DNA from: Croceibacterium selenioxidans
GTDB taxonomy: Bacteria > Pseudomonadota > Alphaproteobacteria > Sphingomonadales > Sphingomonadaceae
Direction: 5' to 3'
Assembly: GCF_018599195.1 (NCBI RefSeq)
Contig: NZ_JAHFVK010000002.1
Coordinates: 1,367,960-1,431,959 of the forward strand
Length of the DNA: 64,000 bases
Part shown: one piece after another, positions 9,308-17,687 of the stretch
How positions within the stretch are numbered: position 1 is the stretch's first letter
How the letters are laid out: every line of letters starts with the position of its first letter
Translations under genes and position numbers: made by a program
The notes under the pieces: model-generated
The model's database searches: none
Told to the model about the DNA's origin: nothing
The model's input: the letters and a program-made list of their open reading frames with translations, nothing else

Positions 9308-9652
9308 TCAGGCGCGAGGGGGGCGCTTCAGCCTGTCGGGAACGATCGAGGTAAGAATGCGGTCGTGCGGCCGGGGATGCTCGCCGTGATAGACCGGCAA
9401 GTCCGAGAGGGCCGTCATCGACTGAATGTAGGGAACACCGTGATGGCAATGACCGTGAATACACACGCCATCGTGGTCCCCGCCGGGCAACTGGTGATCC
9501 CCGGATTCTTCCGCTGCGGCGGCGACCACGGCGCTGGCTTCGGTGGTCGGTTCGCAGGCGACCGCGTCAACCGTTCCGCCCAGCATTACGCCCAGGAGCA
9601 GCAACAGGGCTACAAAGCGTCGAGCGCTGCCAAGGGAAAGCCGACGGACCAT
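9308..9652 (-). CDS. Small exported His/Cys-rich protein leading the czc operon (CzcI/CopL-like)
   Basis: A 114-residue protein with a hydrophobic N-terminal export segment (about 13-28) and a mature part rich in possible metal ligands: two acidic/His clusters (SGDHQLPGGDHDG) and the cluster VCIHGHCHHG at about 63-72. It is the first gene of the czcCBA transcription unit. Small periplasmic proteins in this position (CzcI, CopL) act as metal-binding modulators or sensors of efflux expression. That role is inferred from context and composition; homology to a named family cannot be shown here. The C-terminus is basic and Pro-rich. Confidence 0.75.
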   Translation of the reverse strand: MVRRLSLGSARRFVALLLLLGVMLGGTVDAVACEPTTEASAVVAAAAEESGDHQLPGGDHDGVCIHGHCHHGVPYIQSMTALSDLPVYHGEHPRPHDRILTSIVPDRLKRPPRA

Positions 9653-9781
9653 CGCGAGGGCTTGTTAGCTCCCCTTCGACATCGAGTCATCCGCTTTCCC
9701 GGACGCCCAAAACTCCAGCCGCTGCTTCCTTTCCGCGCCGCAAATGCCTAGGTCGCGAGGTAGGATTGCTGGGAGAGAGAT

Positions 9782-10693
9782 GTGAGCGGACCGGACGACC
9801 TCGAAAACGACGCGAACATCGAGGATCGCAAGTTTTACCGAGCGGAACAGGAAGCCGGGTTCGTCGAGTCGGCTCCGACCGAAACACCTCAAACGCTGCA
9901 CCCCGCGTATCGCCTGGCTTTTCACGACACCGAATTCCTGCTGCGTGACGAGCTTAGACCGGTTCGCTTCCAGCTCGAGCTGCTCAAGACGGAGATGCTG
10001 CTCGACGAAGCCGGGGTTGGCTCCATGCTGGTCATGTACGGATCGGCGCGCATTCCGCCGCCCGAAGCCGCTGCTGTCGCGCTCGAAGGCGCGAAGGACC
10101 TCCCGGTGGAAGAGCGGCTGGTGATCGAGCGGTTGGCCGAGAAAGCCAAGTACTATGGTGAGGCTTACAAGCTGGCCCGGCTGGTGAGCGAGAAGGGCAT
10201 CATCGAGCAGGGCAAGCGCCAGTTCGTGATCTGCTCGGGCGGTGGGCCTTCGATCATGGAAGCGGCTAACCGGGGTGCCTCGGACGCGGGGGCCGAATCG
10301 GTCGGGCTCAACATCGTCCTTCCGCATGAGCAGGCACCGAACCCCTACGTCACCCCGTACCTGTCATTCCAGTTCCACTATTTCGCGTTGCGGAAGATGC
10401 ACTTCCTCATGCGCGCACGGGCTGTCGCGGTGTTCCCCGGCGGGTTCGGAACCTTCGACGAGATGTTCGAGCTGCTGACCCTGATCCAGACCGGCAAGAT
10501 GAAGCCGATCCCGGTGCTGCTGTTCGGCAAGGAATTCTGGACCCGGGTGATCGATTTCGGCGCCCTGGCGCGCGAAGGCGTGATTTCGCCTGAAGATCTC
10601 AAGCTCTTCACCTGGTGCGAGACGGCTGAGGAAGCCTGGGGCCACATCGCCGAATTCTACAACATCAACCCCAACCCGGGGCGCATGCGCTAG
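9782..10693 (+). CDS. LOG-family protein (lysine-decarboxylase-like fold; TIGR00730 type)
   Basis: A Rossmann-fold protein of 303 residues. The LOG signature PGGFGTFDE is at 219-227, and the nucleotide-binding loop ICSGGGPSIMEAANRG is at about 150-165. LOG proteins release free cytokinin bases from nucleoside monophosphates in vitro or act as AMP/ribonucleotide phosphoribohydrolases; the bacterial role is not settled. It is longer than the roughly 190-residue canonical LOG, with an acidic N-terminal extension of about 75 residues and an insert around 92-125. This matches the long bacterial type. The start is GTG after a GGGAGAGAGA ribosome site. It is monocistronic and convergent with thiD (4-base overlap of the 3' ends). 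Confidence 0.85.
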   Translation: MSGPDDLENDANIEDRKFYRAEQEAGFVESAPTETPQTLHPAYRLAFHDTEFLLRDELRPVRFQLELLKTEMLLDEAGVGSMLVMYGSARIPPPEAAAVALEGAKDLPVEERLVIERLAEKAKYYGEAYKLARLVSEKGIIEQGKRQFVICSGGGPSIMEAANRGASDAGAESVGLNIVLPHEQAPNPYVTPYLSFQFHYFALRKMHFLMRARAVAVFPGGFGTFDEMFELLTLIQTGKMKPIPVLLFGKEFWTRVIDFGALAREGVISPEDLKLFTWCETAEEAWGHIAEFYNINPNPGRMR

Positions 10694-11439
10694 CGGACGG
10701 CCTGGTGCCCCATCGGTCCGTGCCTGGCTCCGAAGCCCGGCGCGGCGAGGAGGGCAGCGCGGACGAATTCGCGAGCCTCGGCGACCGCCTGCTCCAGAAG
10801 CACGCCCCGTCCGAGCTGCGTAGCTATCGCGCTCGACAGGGTGCATCCGGTGCCGTGGGTGTGGCGGGTCGCGATGCGCGGCGAGCGCCAGATCATGTCT
10901 TTCTGGTTGGTACGCACCAAGCGGTCCTCAACCTCAGGCCCCTCCGCGTCGCCGCCCTTTGCGAGGTAGGTGATCTTGCGCGCGGCCATCGCCTTGGCAC
11001 CGCCCAGCGCTTCGAGTTCAGGCACGTTTGGCGTGGTCAGTGTGGCGATCCGCATCAGGCGTTCGAAGGCCGCCACGGTGCCCGCATCCGCCAGCACCGC
11101 TCCGCTCGTCGCGACCATGACCGGATCGAAGACCACCGGCAGCCCTGTCGCTTCGAGCCGATCCGCGACGGCATGGGCAATCTCAGGCGAGCCGAGCATG
11201 CCGATCTTCACCGCGTCGGCGCCGATATCGGACAGGCACGCGTCGATCTGCGCTCCGACCATGTCCGGTGAAAGCGCCTCGACCGCCGTGACCCCGCGAG
11301 AATTCTGCGCGGTGATCGCGGTGATCGCGGTCATCGCGTAACCGCCGAGCATCGTCACGGTCTTGATGTCAGCCTGGATGCCGGCGCCGCCGGAACTGTC
11401 GGAACCGGCGATCGCCAGGATGCGGGGCGGAGTAGTCAT
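10690..11439 (-). CDS. thiD: Hydroxymethylpyrimidine kinase / phosphomethylpyrimidine kinase ThiD
   Basis: ThiD phosphorylates HMP and then HMP-P to HMP-PP in thiamine biosynthesis. The 249-residue ribokinase-fold protein begins ILAIAGSDSSGGAGIQADIK, the ThiD signature, and ends its active site with HGTGCTLSSAIA. The ATG at 11439 was chosen because it overlaps the stop of the upstream zinc-ribbon gene (ATGA) and starts exactly at the family N-terminus. It belongs to a three-gene coupled set, glmM - DUF1272 - thiD. No THI-box (TPP) leader is visible, as expected for an internal gene. Confidence 0.95.
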   Translation of the reverse strand: MTTPPRILAIAGSDSSGGAGIQADIKTVTMLGGYAMTAITAITAQNSRGVTAVEALSPDMVGAQIDACLSDIGADAVKIGMLGSPEIAHAVADRLEATGLPVVFDPVMVATSGAVLADAGTVAAFERLMRIATLTTPNVPELEALGGAKAMAARKITYLAKGGDAEGPEVEDRLVRTNQKDMIWRSPRIATRHTHGTGCTLSSAIATQLGRGVLLEQAVAEAREFVRAALLAAPGFGARHGPMGHQAVR

Positions 11440-11666
11440 CCGCCTTTGTAGCGCCGCTCTGGCGAGGGCGGATGTTTTGCGTGCAGGGCCTTGGCTCTTG
11501 TAGGCCGGTCCATCAGCTCGCCACCGCAATTGGGGCAGCGATCGTCGAGAGCGTCGGCGCACTCGGCGCAGAAGGTGCATTCGAAGCTGCAGATGAACGC
11601 GCCCGGCGCTTCCGCGGGTAAGTCGGCACCGCAGCGTTCGCAGTCGGGGCGCATCTCGAGGCTCAT
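11436..11666 (-). CDS. DUF1272 zinc-ribbon protein
   Basis: A 76-residue protein made almost entirely of a two-knuckle zinc ribbon. Cysteine pairs occur as CERC at 9-12, [11 protein letters not shown] at 26-36 and CPNC at 44-47. It matches the short DUF1272 family, whose function is not known. Both ends overlap neighbours by four bases (ATGA with glmM upstream, ATGA with thiD downstream), so it is translated as part of that operon. The C-terminal tail is basic. Confidence 0.85.
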   Translation of the reverse strand: MSLEMRPDCERCGADLPAEAPGAFICSFECTFCAECADALDDRCPNCGGELMDRPTRAKALHAKHPPSPERRYKGG

Positions 11667-13000
11667 GCCGCAGCCTTCACGGCGGCGCAGATTTCGTCGA
11701 CCACCTGCTCGACTTCGCCGGCATCGTCTCCCTCCGCCATGACGCGGATCTTGGGCTCGGTTCCCGACTTTCGGATCACCAGCCGGCCGCGGCCCGAGAG
11801 CCTCGCTTCCGCATCGGCAATGACCGACCTGACCTGCGCGTCCGCCAGCGGATCGCCGCCCGAATAGGTCACGTTCTTGAGCAATTGGGGAACCGGATCG
11901 AACAGGTGCAGCAGCTCGCTCGCCCGCTTGCCCGTATGGACGAGCGCGGCCAGCACCTGCAGCGCGGCGATACAACCATCGCCGGTTGTCGCGTGGTCGA
12001 GCAGGATCATGTGGCCGGACTGTTCGCCGCCGACGTTGTAGCCGCCGGCCCGCATGGCTTCGAGCACGTAACGGTCGCCGACTTTGGTCCGCACCAGGTT
12101 GAGCCCGGCGTCGTTGAGCAGCCGTTCGAGGCCGAGATTGGACATGACGGTGGCGACCACGCCGCCCCCGCGCAGTTCCCCGCTCGCAGCCAAGCGCAGG
12201 CCGATCAGCGCCATGATCTGGTCCCCGTCGACGACCTGGCCCTTTTCATCGATCACAATCAACCGGTCGGCATCGCCATCGAGAGCAATGCCGATATCGG
12301 CCCCCTCCTCGAGCACGCGTGCCCTGATGGCATCGAGCGAGGTCGAGCCGACGCCGTCGTTGATGTTGAGGCCGTCGGGCGACACGCCCATGGCGATGAC
12401 TTCGGCACCCAGCTCCCAGACCACAGTCGGCGCTACGGTGTAGGCGGCGCCGTTGGCGCAATCGACCACGATCTTGAGCCCGTCGAGCCGGGTGTCCGAG
12501 GGAAGCGACTGCTTGATCGCGTGAATATAGCGGCCGCGCGAATCCTCGATCCGGCGAGCGCGGCCGATGGCGTCGGCCTGCGCCAGTTCCTGCTCCACCA
12601 GCATCGCCGCCTCGATCGCTTCCTCGTCCGCGTCGGACAACTTGAAGCCGTCGGGGCCAAACAGCTTGATGCCGTTGTCGGCGTAGGGATTGTGGCTGGC
12701 CGAGATCATCACGCCGAGATCGGCGCGCATTTCGCGCGTGAGAAGCGCCACCGCGGGGGTGGGCAGCGGGCCGGTCATGATCACGTCCATGCCGACGCTG
12801 GTGAACCCGGCCACGAGGGCTGTTTCCATCATGTAGCCCGACAGTCGGGTGTCCTTGCCGATCACTACCCGGTGCTTGTGCGAGCCGCGCAGGAAGTGGC
12901 GCCCGGCTGCCTGGCCGACTTTCATCGCCGTCGCCGCGTTAAGCACCTTTCCATTGGCCCGTCCGCGAATGCCGTCGGTGCCGAAATAGTGTCTGCCCAT
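11663..13000 (-). CDS. glmM: Phosphoglucosamine mutase GlmM
   Basis: GlmM converts glucosamine-6-phosphate to glucosamine-1-phosphate for UDP-GlcNAc, peptidoglycan and LPS synthesis. The 445-residue protein has the N-terminal FGTDGIRG, the active-site loop [12 protein letters not shown] with phosphoserine S102, the metal loop DGDADR, the sugar-binding GGEQSGH and the C-terminal phosphate loop [12 protein letters not shown]. It is the first gene of the operon with the zinc ribbon and thiD, and is divergent from the DAACS transporter across 59 bases. Confidence 0.97.
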   Translation of the reverse strand: MGRHYFGTDGIRGRANGKVLNAATAMKVGQAAGRHFLRGSHKHRVVIGKDTRLSGYMMETALVAGFTSVGMDVIMTGPLPTPAVALLTREMRADLGVMISASHNPYADNGIKLFGPDGFKLSDADEEAIEAAMLVEQELAQADAIGRARRIEDSRGRYIHAIKQSLPSDTRLDGLKIVVDCANGAAYTVAPTVVWELGAEVIAMGVSPDGLNINDGVGSTSLDAIRARVLEEGADIGIALDGDADRLIVIDEKGQVVDGDQIMALIGLRLAASGELRGGGVVATVMSNLGLERLLNDAGLNLVRTKVGDRYVLEAMRAGGYNVGGEQSGHMILLDHATTGDGCIAALQVLAALVHTGKRASELLHLFDPVPQLLKNVTYSGGDPLADAQVRSVIADAEARLSGRGRLVIRKSGTEPKIRVMAEGDDAGEVEQVVDEICAAVKAAA

Positions 13001-13059
13001 TCATCCCTCTCGCTGCTGGCGATTGCCATGGCGCTTCCGGACTGCAATGTCACGCGGCG

Positions 13060-14334
13060 GTGACACAGATCAAGCTGCCAGCTGGATGGACTTTCGCCGC
13101 GCTGATAGCTGGCCTGGCGCTCGGCTGGCTGCTTTCCGAGACGGCCGCCAGCGCCACCGCCTTAGCCATCGCCGGACCTGTCGGCTCGGTCTGGTTGCGG
13201 GCCCTGCAGATGACGATCGTTCCGCTGGTCGCTGCCCTACTGGTCACCGGGATCACGCAAATGGTGGCGACAGCGCGGGCCGGACCGGTTGCGCGGCGCA
13301 CTCTGCTGACGTTTTTCATCATCCTCTTCGCCGGAACGCTGTTCGCCGCCTTTGCGACGCCAGCTCTCCTCGAGGTGTTTCCCATCCCGGGCCGCGCCGA
13401 AGCGGCGCTGGCGGCGGAAAGCGCCACAGCCCAACCCGTGCCCGGCATCGGCGAGTTCATCGAGTCGCTGGTCGCCGACAACGTGATCGCGGCCGCGGCC
13501 GAGACGGCGATGCTTCCGTTGGTGGTCTTCTTCGTGGCGCTCGGCGCGGCCATTTCGCGTCTCGAAGGGGTGCAGAAAGACGTGATGCTGCGGCTGTTCG
13601 AGGCGATCGGGCAGACGATGCTGATCATCATCGGCTGGGTCCTGCGGGTCGCGCCCATAGGCGTTTTCGCGCTGGCCGTCAGCGTGGGGCTCGCAAGCGG
13701 GGGCGGGGCGTTCGCCGCGCTCGGGCACTACATCCTGATCATCTCGGGCCTCGGCCTGGTGATCTTGCTCGCCGGTTTCCTCCTCGGCATCCTTGCCTCC
13801 CGGCGTGGCCCCATCGGATTCACCCGGGCCTTGGTGCCCTCGCTGGCCGTCGCGATCTCCACCCAGAGCTCGCTCGCCAGCCTGCCGGCCATGCTCCAGT
13901 CGTGCCGCTTGCTCGGGGTGCGGGAGACGACGGCGGACTTCGTGCTCCCCCTGGCCGTTGCGCTGTTCCGTGCCACTGGCCCCGTTATGAACCTTGGTGT
14001 GGCAATCTATGTCGCCAAGCTGACCGGGGTCGAACTGACCCCGCAACTCATGGCGGTGGGCATCGCCGTGGCGCTGGTGACGACCATCGGATCGGTCAGC
14101 CTCCCCGGCGCGATCAGCTTTATCACCGCGATCGGACCGATCGCGCTCGCGATGGGAGTTCCCATCGAGCCGCTGGCGATTCTCGTCGCCGTCGAGATGT
14201 TGCCCGACATCATGCGCACGCTCGGCAATGTCGTGATGGACGTGGCGGTCACGGCCACGGTCGACCGGAACAAGCCCCGGGGCCCTGACCCTAGCGCATC
14301 TTCGGGACGCGCTAACATTTCTACGCGAACCTGA
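13060..14334 (+). CDS. DAACS-family dicarboxylate/amino acid:cation symporter
   Basis: A sodium- or proton-coupled carrier for acidic amino acids or C4-dicarboxylates (SDF/GltP/DctA superfamily), 424 residues. Several hydrophobic spans are clear. The re-entrant loop HP1 serine motif appears as STQSSLASLP, and the TM7 NMDGT region is replaced by GPVMNLGVAIYV. The altered TM7 motif marks a divergent subgroup, so the substrate cannot be assigned. The start is GTG. The tail after about residue 395 is polar and probably disordered. Confidence 0.85.
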   Translation: MTQIKLPAGWTFAALIAGLALGWLLSETAASATALAIAGPVGSVWLRALQMTIVPLVAALLVTGITQMVATARAGPVARRTLLTFFIILFAGTLFAAFATPALLEVFPIPGRAEAALAAESATAQPVPGIGEFIESLVADNVIAAAAETAMLPLVVFFVALGAAISRLEGVQKDVMLRLFEAIGQTMLIIIGWVLRVAPIGVFALAVSVGLASGGGAFAALGHYILIISGLGLVILLAGFLLGILASRRGPIGFTRALVPSLAVAISTQSSLASLPAMLQSCRLLGVRETTADFVLPLAVALFRATGPVMNLGVAIYVAKLTGVELTPQLMAVGIAVALVTTIGSVSLPGAISFITAIGPIALAMGVPIEPLAILVAVEMLPDIMRTLGNVVMDVAVTATVDRNKPRGPDPSASSGRANISTRT

Positions 14335-14387
14335 ATCGGAATCGAGCGTTAGGGGGTCGGACCCATTCCATCAGAGGACGATTTCCC

Positions 14388-15011
14388 ATGGCCTTCGAAC
14401 TGATCCAGTTGCCCTATGACAGCGAGGCGCTTGCGCCGGCGATCTCCGCCGAGACGTTGAGCTTCCACCATGGGAAGCACCACAAGGCCTATGTCGACAA
14501 GACCAACGCCGCCATCGAAAACACCGACCTCGACAGCGCTTCGCTCGAGACCGTGATCGCCAAGGCGCGGGGTAGCAACCAGGGCTTGTTCAACAACGCT
14601 GCGCAGAGCTGGAACCACGGCTTCTACTGGTACTCGCTCTCGCCGAATGCGAGCGCTCCGACTGGCGATCTCGCGGCCAAGATCGACGAGGCTTTCGGCT
14701 CGCTCGACAACTTCAACAAGCAGTTTGCCGAACGCGGTGTCGGCCACTTCGCCAGCGGTTGGGTCTGGCTCGCCGAAAAGGACGGCAAGTTGTCGATCGA
14801 GGAAACCCATGACGGCGACACCCTGGCCGACCAGGGCTTCCGCCCGCTGCTGACGATCGACGTGTGGGAACACGCCTATTATCTCGATCACCAGAACCAG
14901 CGTCCGGTCTACCTCAAGGAAGTGATCGAAAAGCACCTCAACTGGGATTTCGCGGCCGAGAACCTCGCTCGCGAAGGGACCTGGAGCTATCCGGCGCCCA
15001 CATACGCCTGA
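14388..15011 (+). CDS. sodB: Superoxide dismutase, Fe type
   Basis: A cytoplasmic superoxide dismutase (207 residues). The four metal ligands are visible: H27 in FHHGKHH, H76 in WNHGFYW, D157 and H161 in DVWEHAYY. The second-sphere glutamine Q72 in NNAAQSW, on the NHGFYW side, is the usual mark of the iron enzyme. There is no signal peptide. A GAGGA ribosome site sits before the ATG. The gene is followed by a stable stem-loop and then a PilZ gene. Confidence 0.95.
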   Translation: MAFELIQLPYDSEALAPAISAETLSFHHGKHHKAYVDKTNAAIENTDLDSASLETVIAKARGSNQGLFNNAAQSWNHGFYWYSLSPNASAPTGDLAAKIDEAFGSLDNFNKQFAERGVGHFASGWVWLAEKDGKLSIEETHDGDTLADQGFRPLLTIDVWEHAYYLDHQNQRPVYLKEVIEKHLNWDFAAENLAREGTWSYPAPTYA

Positions 15012-15024
15012 CGGCGGCAAGGGC

Positions 15025-15056
15025 TGCCCCGGGCCGGACAAAATCCGGCCCGGGCA
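15025..15056 (+). terminator. Stem-loop after sodB
   Basis: An 11-bp perfect GC-rich stem (15028-15038 with 15044-15054), extended by two pairs past one bulged base, closes a CAAAA loop. It starts 13 bases past the sodB stop. No T-run follows, so it may be a weak intrinsic terminator or an mRNA-stabilising end. Confidence 0.6.
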
Positions 15057-15104
15057 ACCATGATCTGGAAGGAAACCTTAATCATCCCGGTTTAGCGTCC
15101 GGCA

Positions 15105-15467
15105 ATGGCTATCAAGCGCGCTTCCCTCGTCAACAACACCGAAACCGCGCGCTTGGGCAAGCGTAATGCCCTGACAACCGAAGGAAAATGCCAGATCGGC
15201 GATGGGGCGGTCCAGGAGGTTCTCCTGACCGACCTCGATGCCCATGGCTGCATGATGCGCGGCTCGGCGATCGGGGTGACCAAGTCGGATCCGCTGCAAC
15301 TGTGGCTGGGAGATATCGGTCCCATCGCAGGAAAGCTCAGATGGGCCCGCCACGGGTCGGTCGGGATAGAGTTCGACACACCGCTTTATGACGACGTGAT
15401 CGAGCAAGTGCGCACCGTCGAACCGGGGCCGACCGTGATTTCGCTCAGCCGCCGATCTGGACGCTGA
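15105..15467 (+). CDS. PilZ-domain protein
   Basis: A single PilZ domain of 120 residues, probably a c-di-GMP effector. The first half-motif RxxxR is present as R16-LGK-R20. The second, usually (D/N)xSxxG, is degenerate (DLDAHG, with Asp where Ser is usual), so binding may be weakened. The rest is beta-rich (LQLWLGDIGPIAGKLRWARHGSVGIEF), ending in the usual C-terminal helix. Stand-alone PilZ proteins like this are frequent in sphingomonads. It ends two bases from the convergent AI-2E permease gene. Confidence 0.75.
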   Translation: MAIKRASLVNNTETARLGKRNALTTEGKCQIGDGAVQEVLLTDLDAHGCMMRGSAIGVTKSDPLQLWLGDIGPIAGKLRWARHGSVGIEFDTPLYDDVIEQVRTVEPGPTVISLSRRSGR

Positions 15468-15469
15468 TC

Positions 15470-16639
15470 CTACTCAGGCTCCCGGGGTTCGAGCGTGCTG
15501 GCCGCGAAAAGGGGTTCCCCGAACAGAAAACCTATTATGTTGGGCCGCCCGAGATGCTCCATCAGTGCGGTCACGGTCAGCAGGATCGGTACTGAGAGCA
15601 AGGCTCCGGTCACGCCCCAGATCCAGCTGAAATAACTTAGGGCCAGCAGGATCATGACAGGGTTCATCGTGAACCGTGCGCCGAGGATGGCTGGTGTGAT
15701 GACATTTGATTCGGTGGCATGGAGCCCGAGATAAGCCGCTGCCGGGATCAGCCCGACCACCGGGCTCTCCGCCGTTCCCAGCCCGAACAAGGTCAGAAGC
15801 CCGATCATGACGAGGGGACCGACGTAGGGCAGGAAGTTGAGCAGCGCGGCAAGGCCGCCCCACATGACCGGGAAATCCATCCCCAGCGCCCAGGCGCCGA
15901 GGGTCACGATGATCCCGATGCAAAGATTGATAAGGCCGACCGTTAGTATGTAAGCGGCCACTCGGTCCTGCACGTCGCGCATGACACGTGCGGCTTTCAG
16001 GCTGGCGCCGAACTCCTGCCGATCGAGCAGAAGGCGCCGCCGCATGCGTACCCTCGCTTCGATCATGAAGAACGCCATCAGCAGGGTAAGCAGCACTTCC
16101 AGTACGACCGTCGGGGTTGCGAACGCCAACTGCTGGAGCATTGTCGGTTCGGCCAGCACCACGCGCTGACCGCCGGCCGACCCGACCAGGCCAGCGACCT
16201 TGTCGTTGAGCCGCGAGATCCACGCCAGGTTCCCCTGCAGTGCGTTGAAATGCTCTCCGATGCGATCGACCATCGCGGGGACGTCGTCGAACATGGACAG
16301 CGCCGGGCGCAGGACTGCGGTCAGTGCCAGGGACACGACGGCGAGGAAAATCGCCAGGGCGGCGAGCGAGGCCAGGAAGTTCGGCAACCCGAAGCGAGCC
16401 AGCCGGTCCGCCACCGGCGAGAGGATGATGGTCAGGATTATAGCGGTGACGAGTGGGAGGAATACGACCGAGCCGATCGAAAGCACGAAAGGCAGAGCCA
16501 GGAACAGCCCGATGGCAATCAACACCACCAACGCCGAGATTAGCCGCAGTTCTTCTTCCGCAAACGCCAGGCGCTTGCGTCTGGGAGTGGCTTCACCGCT
16601 TCGTGGACCGGCCTTTTCGGCCTCGGTTCCATTGGTCAT
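15470..16639 (-). CDS. AI-2E family permease
   Basis: An inner-membrane protein of the AI-2E exporter-like family (389 residues). There is a charged N-terminal tail (1-30), hydrophobic spans at about 33-78 and 86-110, a soluble segment, and a C-terminal group of spans that contains NFLPYVGPL and the conserved GxxxxxGxxGALLSVP-like motif (SWIWGVTGALLSVP). Members include TqsA and Na+/H+ antiporter-like proteins, and the substrate of this one cannot be told. It starts 21 bases after ecfG on the same strand and may be part of the general-stress transcription unit. Confidence 0.88.
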   Translation of the reverse strand: MTNGTEAEKAGPRSGEATPRRKRLAFAEEELRLISALVVLIAIGLFLALPFVLSIGSVVFLPLVTAIILTIILSPVADRLARFGLPNFLASLAALAIFLAVVSLALTAVLRPALSMFDDVPAMVDRIGEHFNALQGNLAWISRLNDKVAGLVGSAGGQRVVLAEPTMLQQLAFATPTVVLEVLLTLLMAFFMIEARVRMRRRLLLDRQEFGASLKAARVMRDVQDRVAAYILTVGLINLCIGIIVTLGAWALGMDFPVMWGGLAALLNFLPYVGPLVMIGLLTLFGLGTAESPVVGLIPAAAYLGLHATESNVITPAILGARFTMNPVMILLALSYFSWIWGVTGALLSVPILLTVTALMEHLGRPNIIGFLFGEPLFAASTLEPREPE

Positions 16640-16660
16640 TCCGGCGCCCCCGCATCCCCC

Positions 16661-17287
16661 TTATTTGGTGGCTATGCTGATCCCCTTGCCTGACGCGACA
16701 TCGTCGAGTTCCTGCAGGATTGCGCGATGCGCGGCTGGGTCGTCAATCGAACGCTCGGGTATTGAGCCTTCCTCTATCATCACCGTCAGCGCGGCGCGCG
16801 CCCGGCCCACACGGCTCTTGATCGTGCCCACGGCACAACCGCAGATCTGCGCAGCCTCTTCGTAAGAGAAGCCACCCGCGCCCACCAGCAGCAGCGCCTC
16901 GCGCCGTTCGGGCGGCAAGGTCAGCAGGGCACGGTGCATGTCGGAAAGGTGAATCGGCTCTTCCTGGGCGGCGGGCGCGGTCAGGATGCGCTCTGCGGCC
17001 GTTTCGTCATATTCCCCGCGGAAGCGGTTGCGGCGCATATCGGTCAGATAGGCATTGCGCAGGATGACGAAGGTCCAGGCCCGCATGCTCGTGCCGGGTT
17101 CGAACCGGTCTTGCGCGGCCCAGGCCTTGAGCAGGGTTTCCTGCACGAGGTCGTCGGCCATATCGGGCCGGCCGCACAACCCGCGAGCAAATGCGCGCAG
17201 GTGCGGGACAACCTCGGTGAGGTCGCGCTTGAACGCGCGCTTTTCGTCGGCGCTGCGTTCGGGCGTCACACGCTGTTCGTTGCTCAT
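16661..17287 (-). CDS. ecfG: EcfG-type general stress response sigma factor
   Basis: An ECF sigma factor of the ECF15/EcfG group (208 residues), the master regulator of the alphaproteobacterial general stress response. Region 2 holds FARGLCGRPDMADDLVQETLLKAW followed by the Trp-rich -10 recognition motif, and region 4 holds LPPERREALLLVGAGGFSYEEAA and an IKSRVGRAR recognition helix. This wording is close to sphingomonad EcfG. The ATG overlaps the nepR stop (ATGA), the usual arrangement for an anti-sigma/sigma pair. It is very probably autoregulated from the promoter at 17560-17584. Confidence 0.95.
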   Translation of the reverse strand: MSNEQRVTPERSADEKRAFKRDLTEVVPHLRAFARGLCGRPDMADDLVQETLLKAWAAQDRFEPGTSMRAWTFVILRNAYLTDMRRNRFRGEYDETAAERILTAPAAQEEPIHLSDMHRALLTLPPERREALLLVGAGGFSYEEAAQICGCAVGTIKSRVGRARAALTVMIEEGSIPERSIDDPAAHRAILQELDDVASGKGISIATK

Positions 17288-17457
17288 CGTTTGCCGTCGT
17301 CAAGCCTGGCGAGCAAATCCTTGAACGCGTCGGGGATAGGTTCCTCGATCACGGAGTCGTAGAGTTGCTTGAGCCCGGAAGCCCATTCCGGTCCCTGCTT
17401 TCTGGTATGCTGCTTCTTGCCTTTCACAGGCTTCCCCGTCCCGTCAGCGCCAGCCAT
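17284..17457 (-). CDS. nepR: Anti-sigma factor NepR
   Basis: NepR holds EcfG inactive until phosphorylated PhyR displaces it. The 57-residue protein has a basic, disordered N-terminus (GKKQHTRKQG) and the conserved helical pair around LKQLYDSVIEEPIPDAFKDLL, the NepR signature. The ATG at 17457 is preceded by GGAAG at a good distance. An in-frame extension to 17667 exists but would cross the consensus promoter, so the short form is preferred. The partner PhyR is not in the window. Confidence 0.92.
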   Translation of the reverse strand: MAGADGTGKPVKGKKQHTRKQGPEWASGLKQLYDSVIEEPIPDAFKDLLARLDDGKR

Positions 17458-17559
17458 TATCGATGCTTCCACCAGCTCCACATTGCGTCCTTGCAATTGC
17501 CTTGACACCGACCCCTGTTGCAAGTGTGCATCTGCTTCGGCGTTGTTGCGCTTGTTCGG

Positions 17560-17584
17560 AACGAAAGCGGGGACATCCGGTTCC
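17560..17584 (-). promoter_or_regulatory. EcfG-dependent promoter upstream of nepR-ecfG
   Basis: On the minus strand the sequence is GGAAC (17584-17580), 16 bases, then CGTT (17563-17560), an exact match to the EcfG consensus GGAAC-N16/17-CGTT. It lies about 100 bases before the nepR ATG. On the plus strand the same DNA reads GGAAC (17558-17562), 16 bases, GGTT, a near-consensus site facing the kinase gene. Confidence 0.85.
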
Positions 17585-17687
17585 CACTCGTAACGGCCAA
17601 CCGCGAATTCTTTGTTGGTCCGGACCAGCGGGGGGATGCCTGTGCGATGGGGGCGGGCGGCTGACAACCGCCTCAGGGGAGTAGATA

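Noticed and set aside
11667..11975. Upstream extension of the DUF1272 protein
   Set aside because: It would lie inside glmM in another frame. The family start and the ATGA overlap support 11666.
15025..15056. Stem-loop after sodB as a riboswitch or small RNA
   Set aside because: A simple hairpin past a stop codon is better explained as a transcript end.
17457..17667. N-terminal extension of NepR
   Set aside because: The extension would cross the exact EcfG promoter and lacks a ribosome site. The short 57-residue form fits the family.
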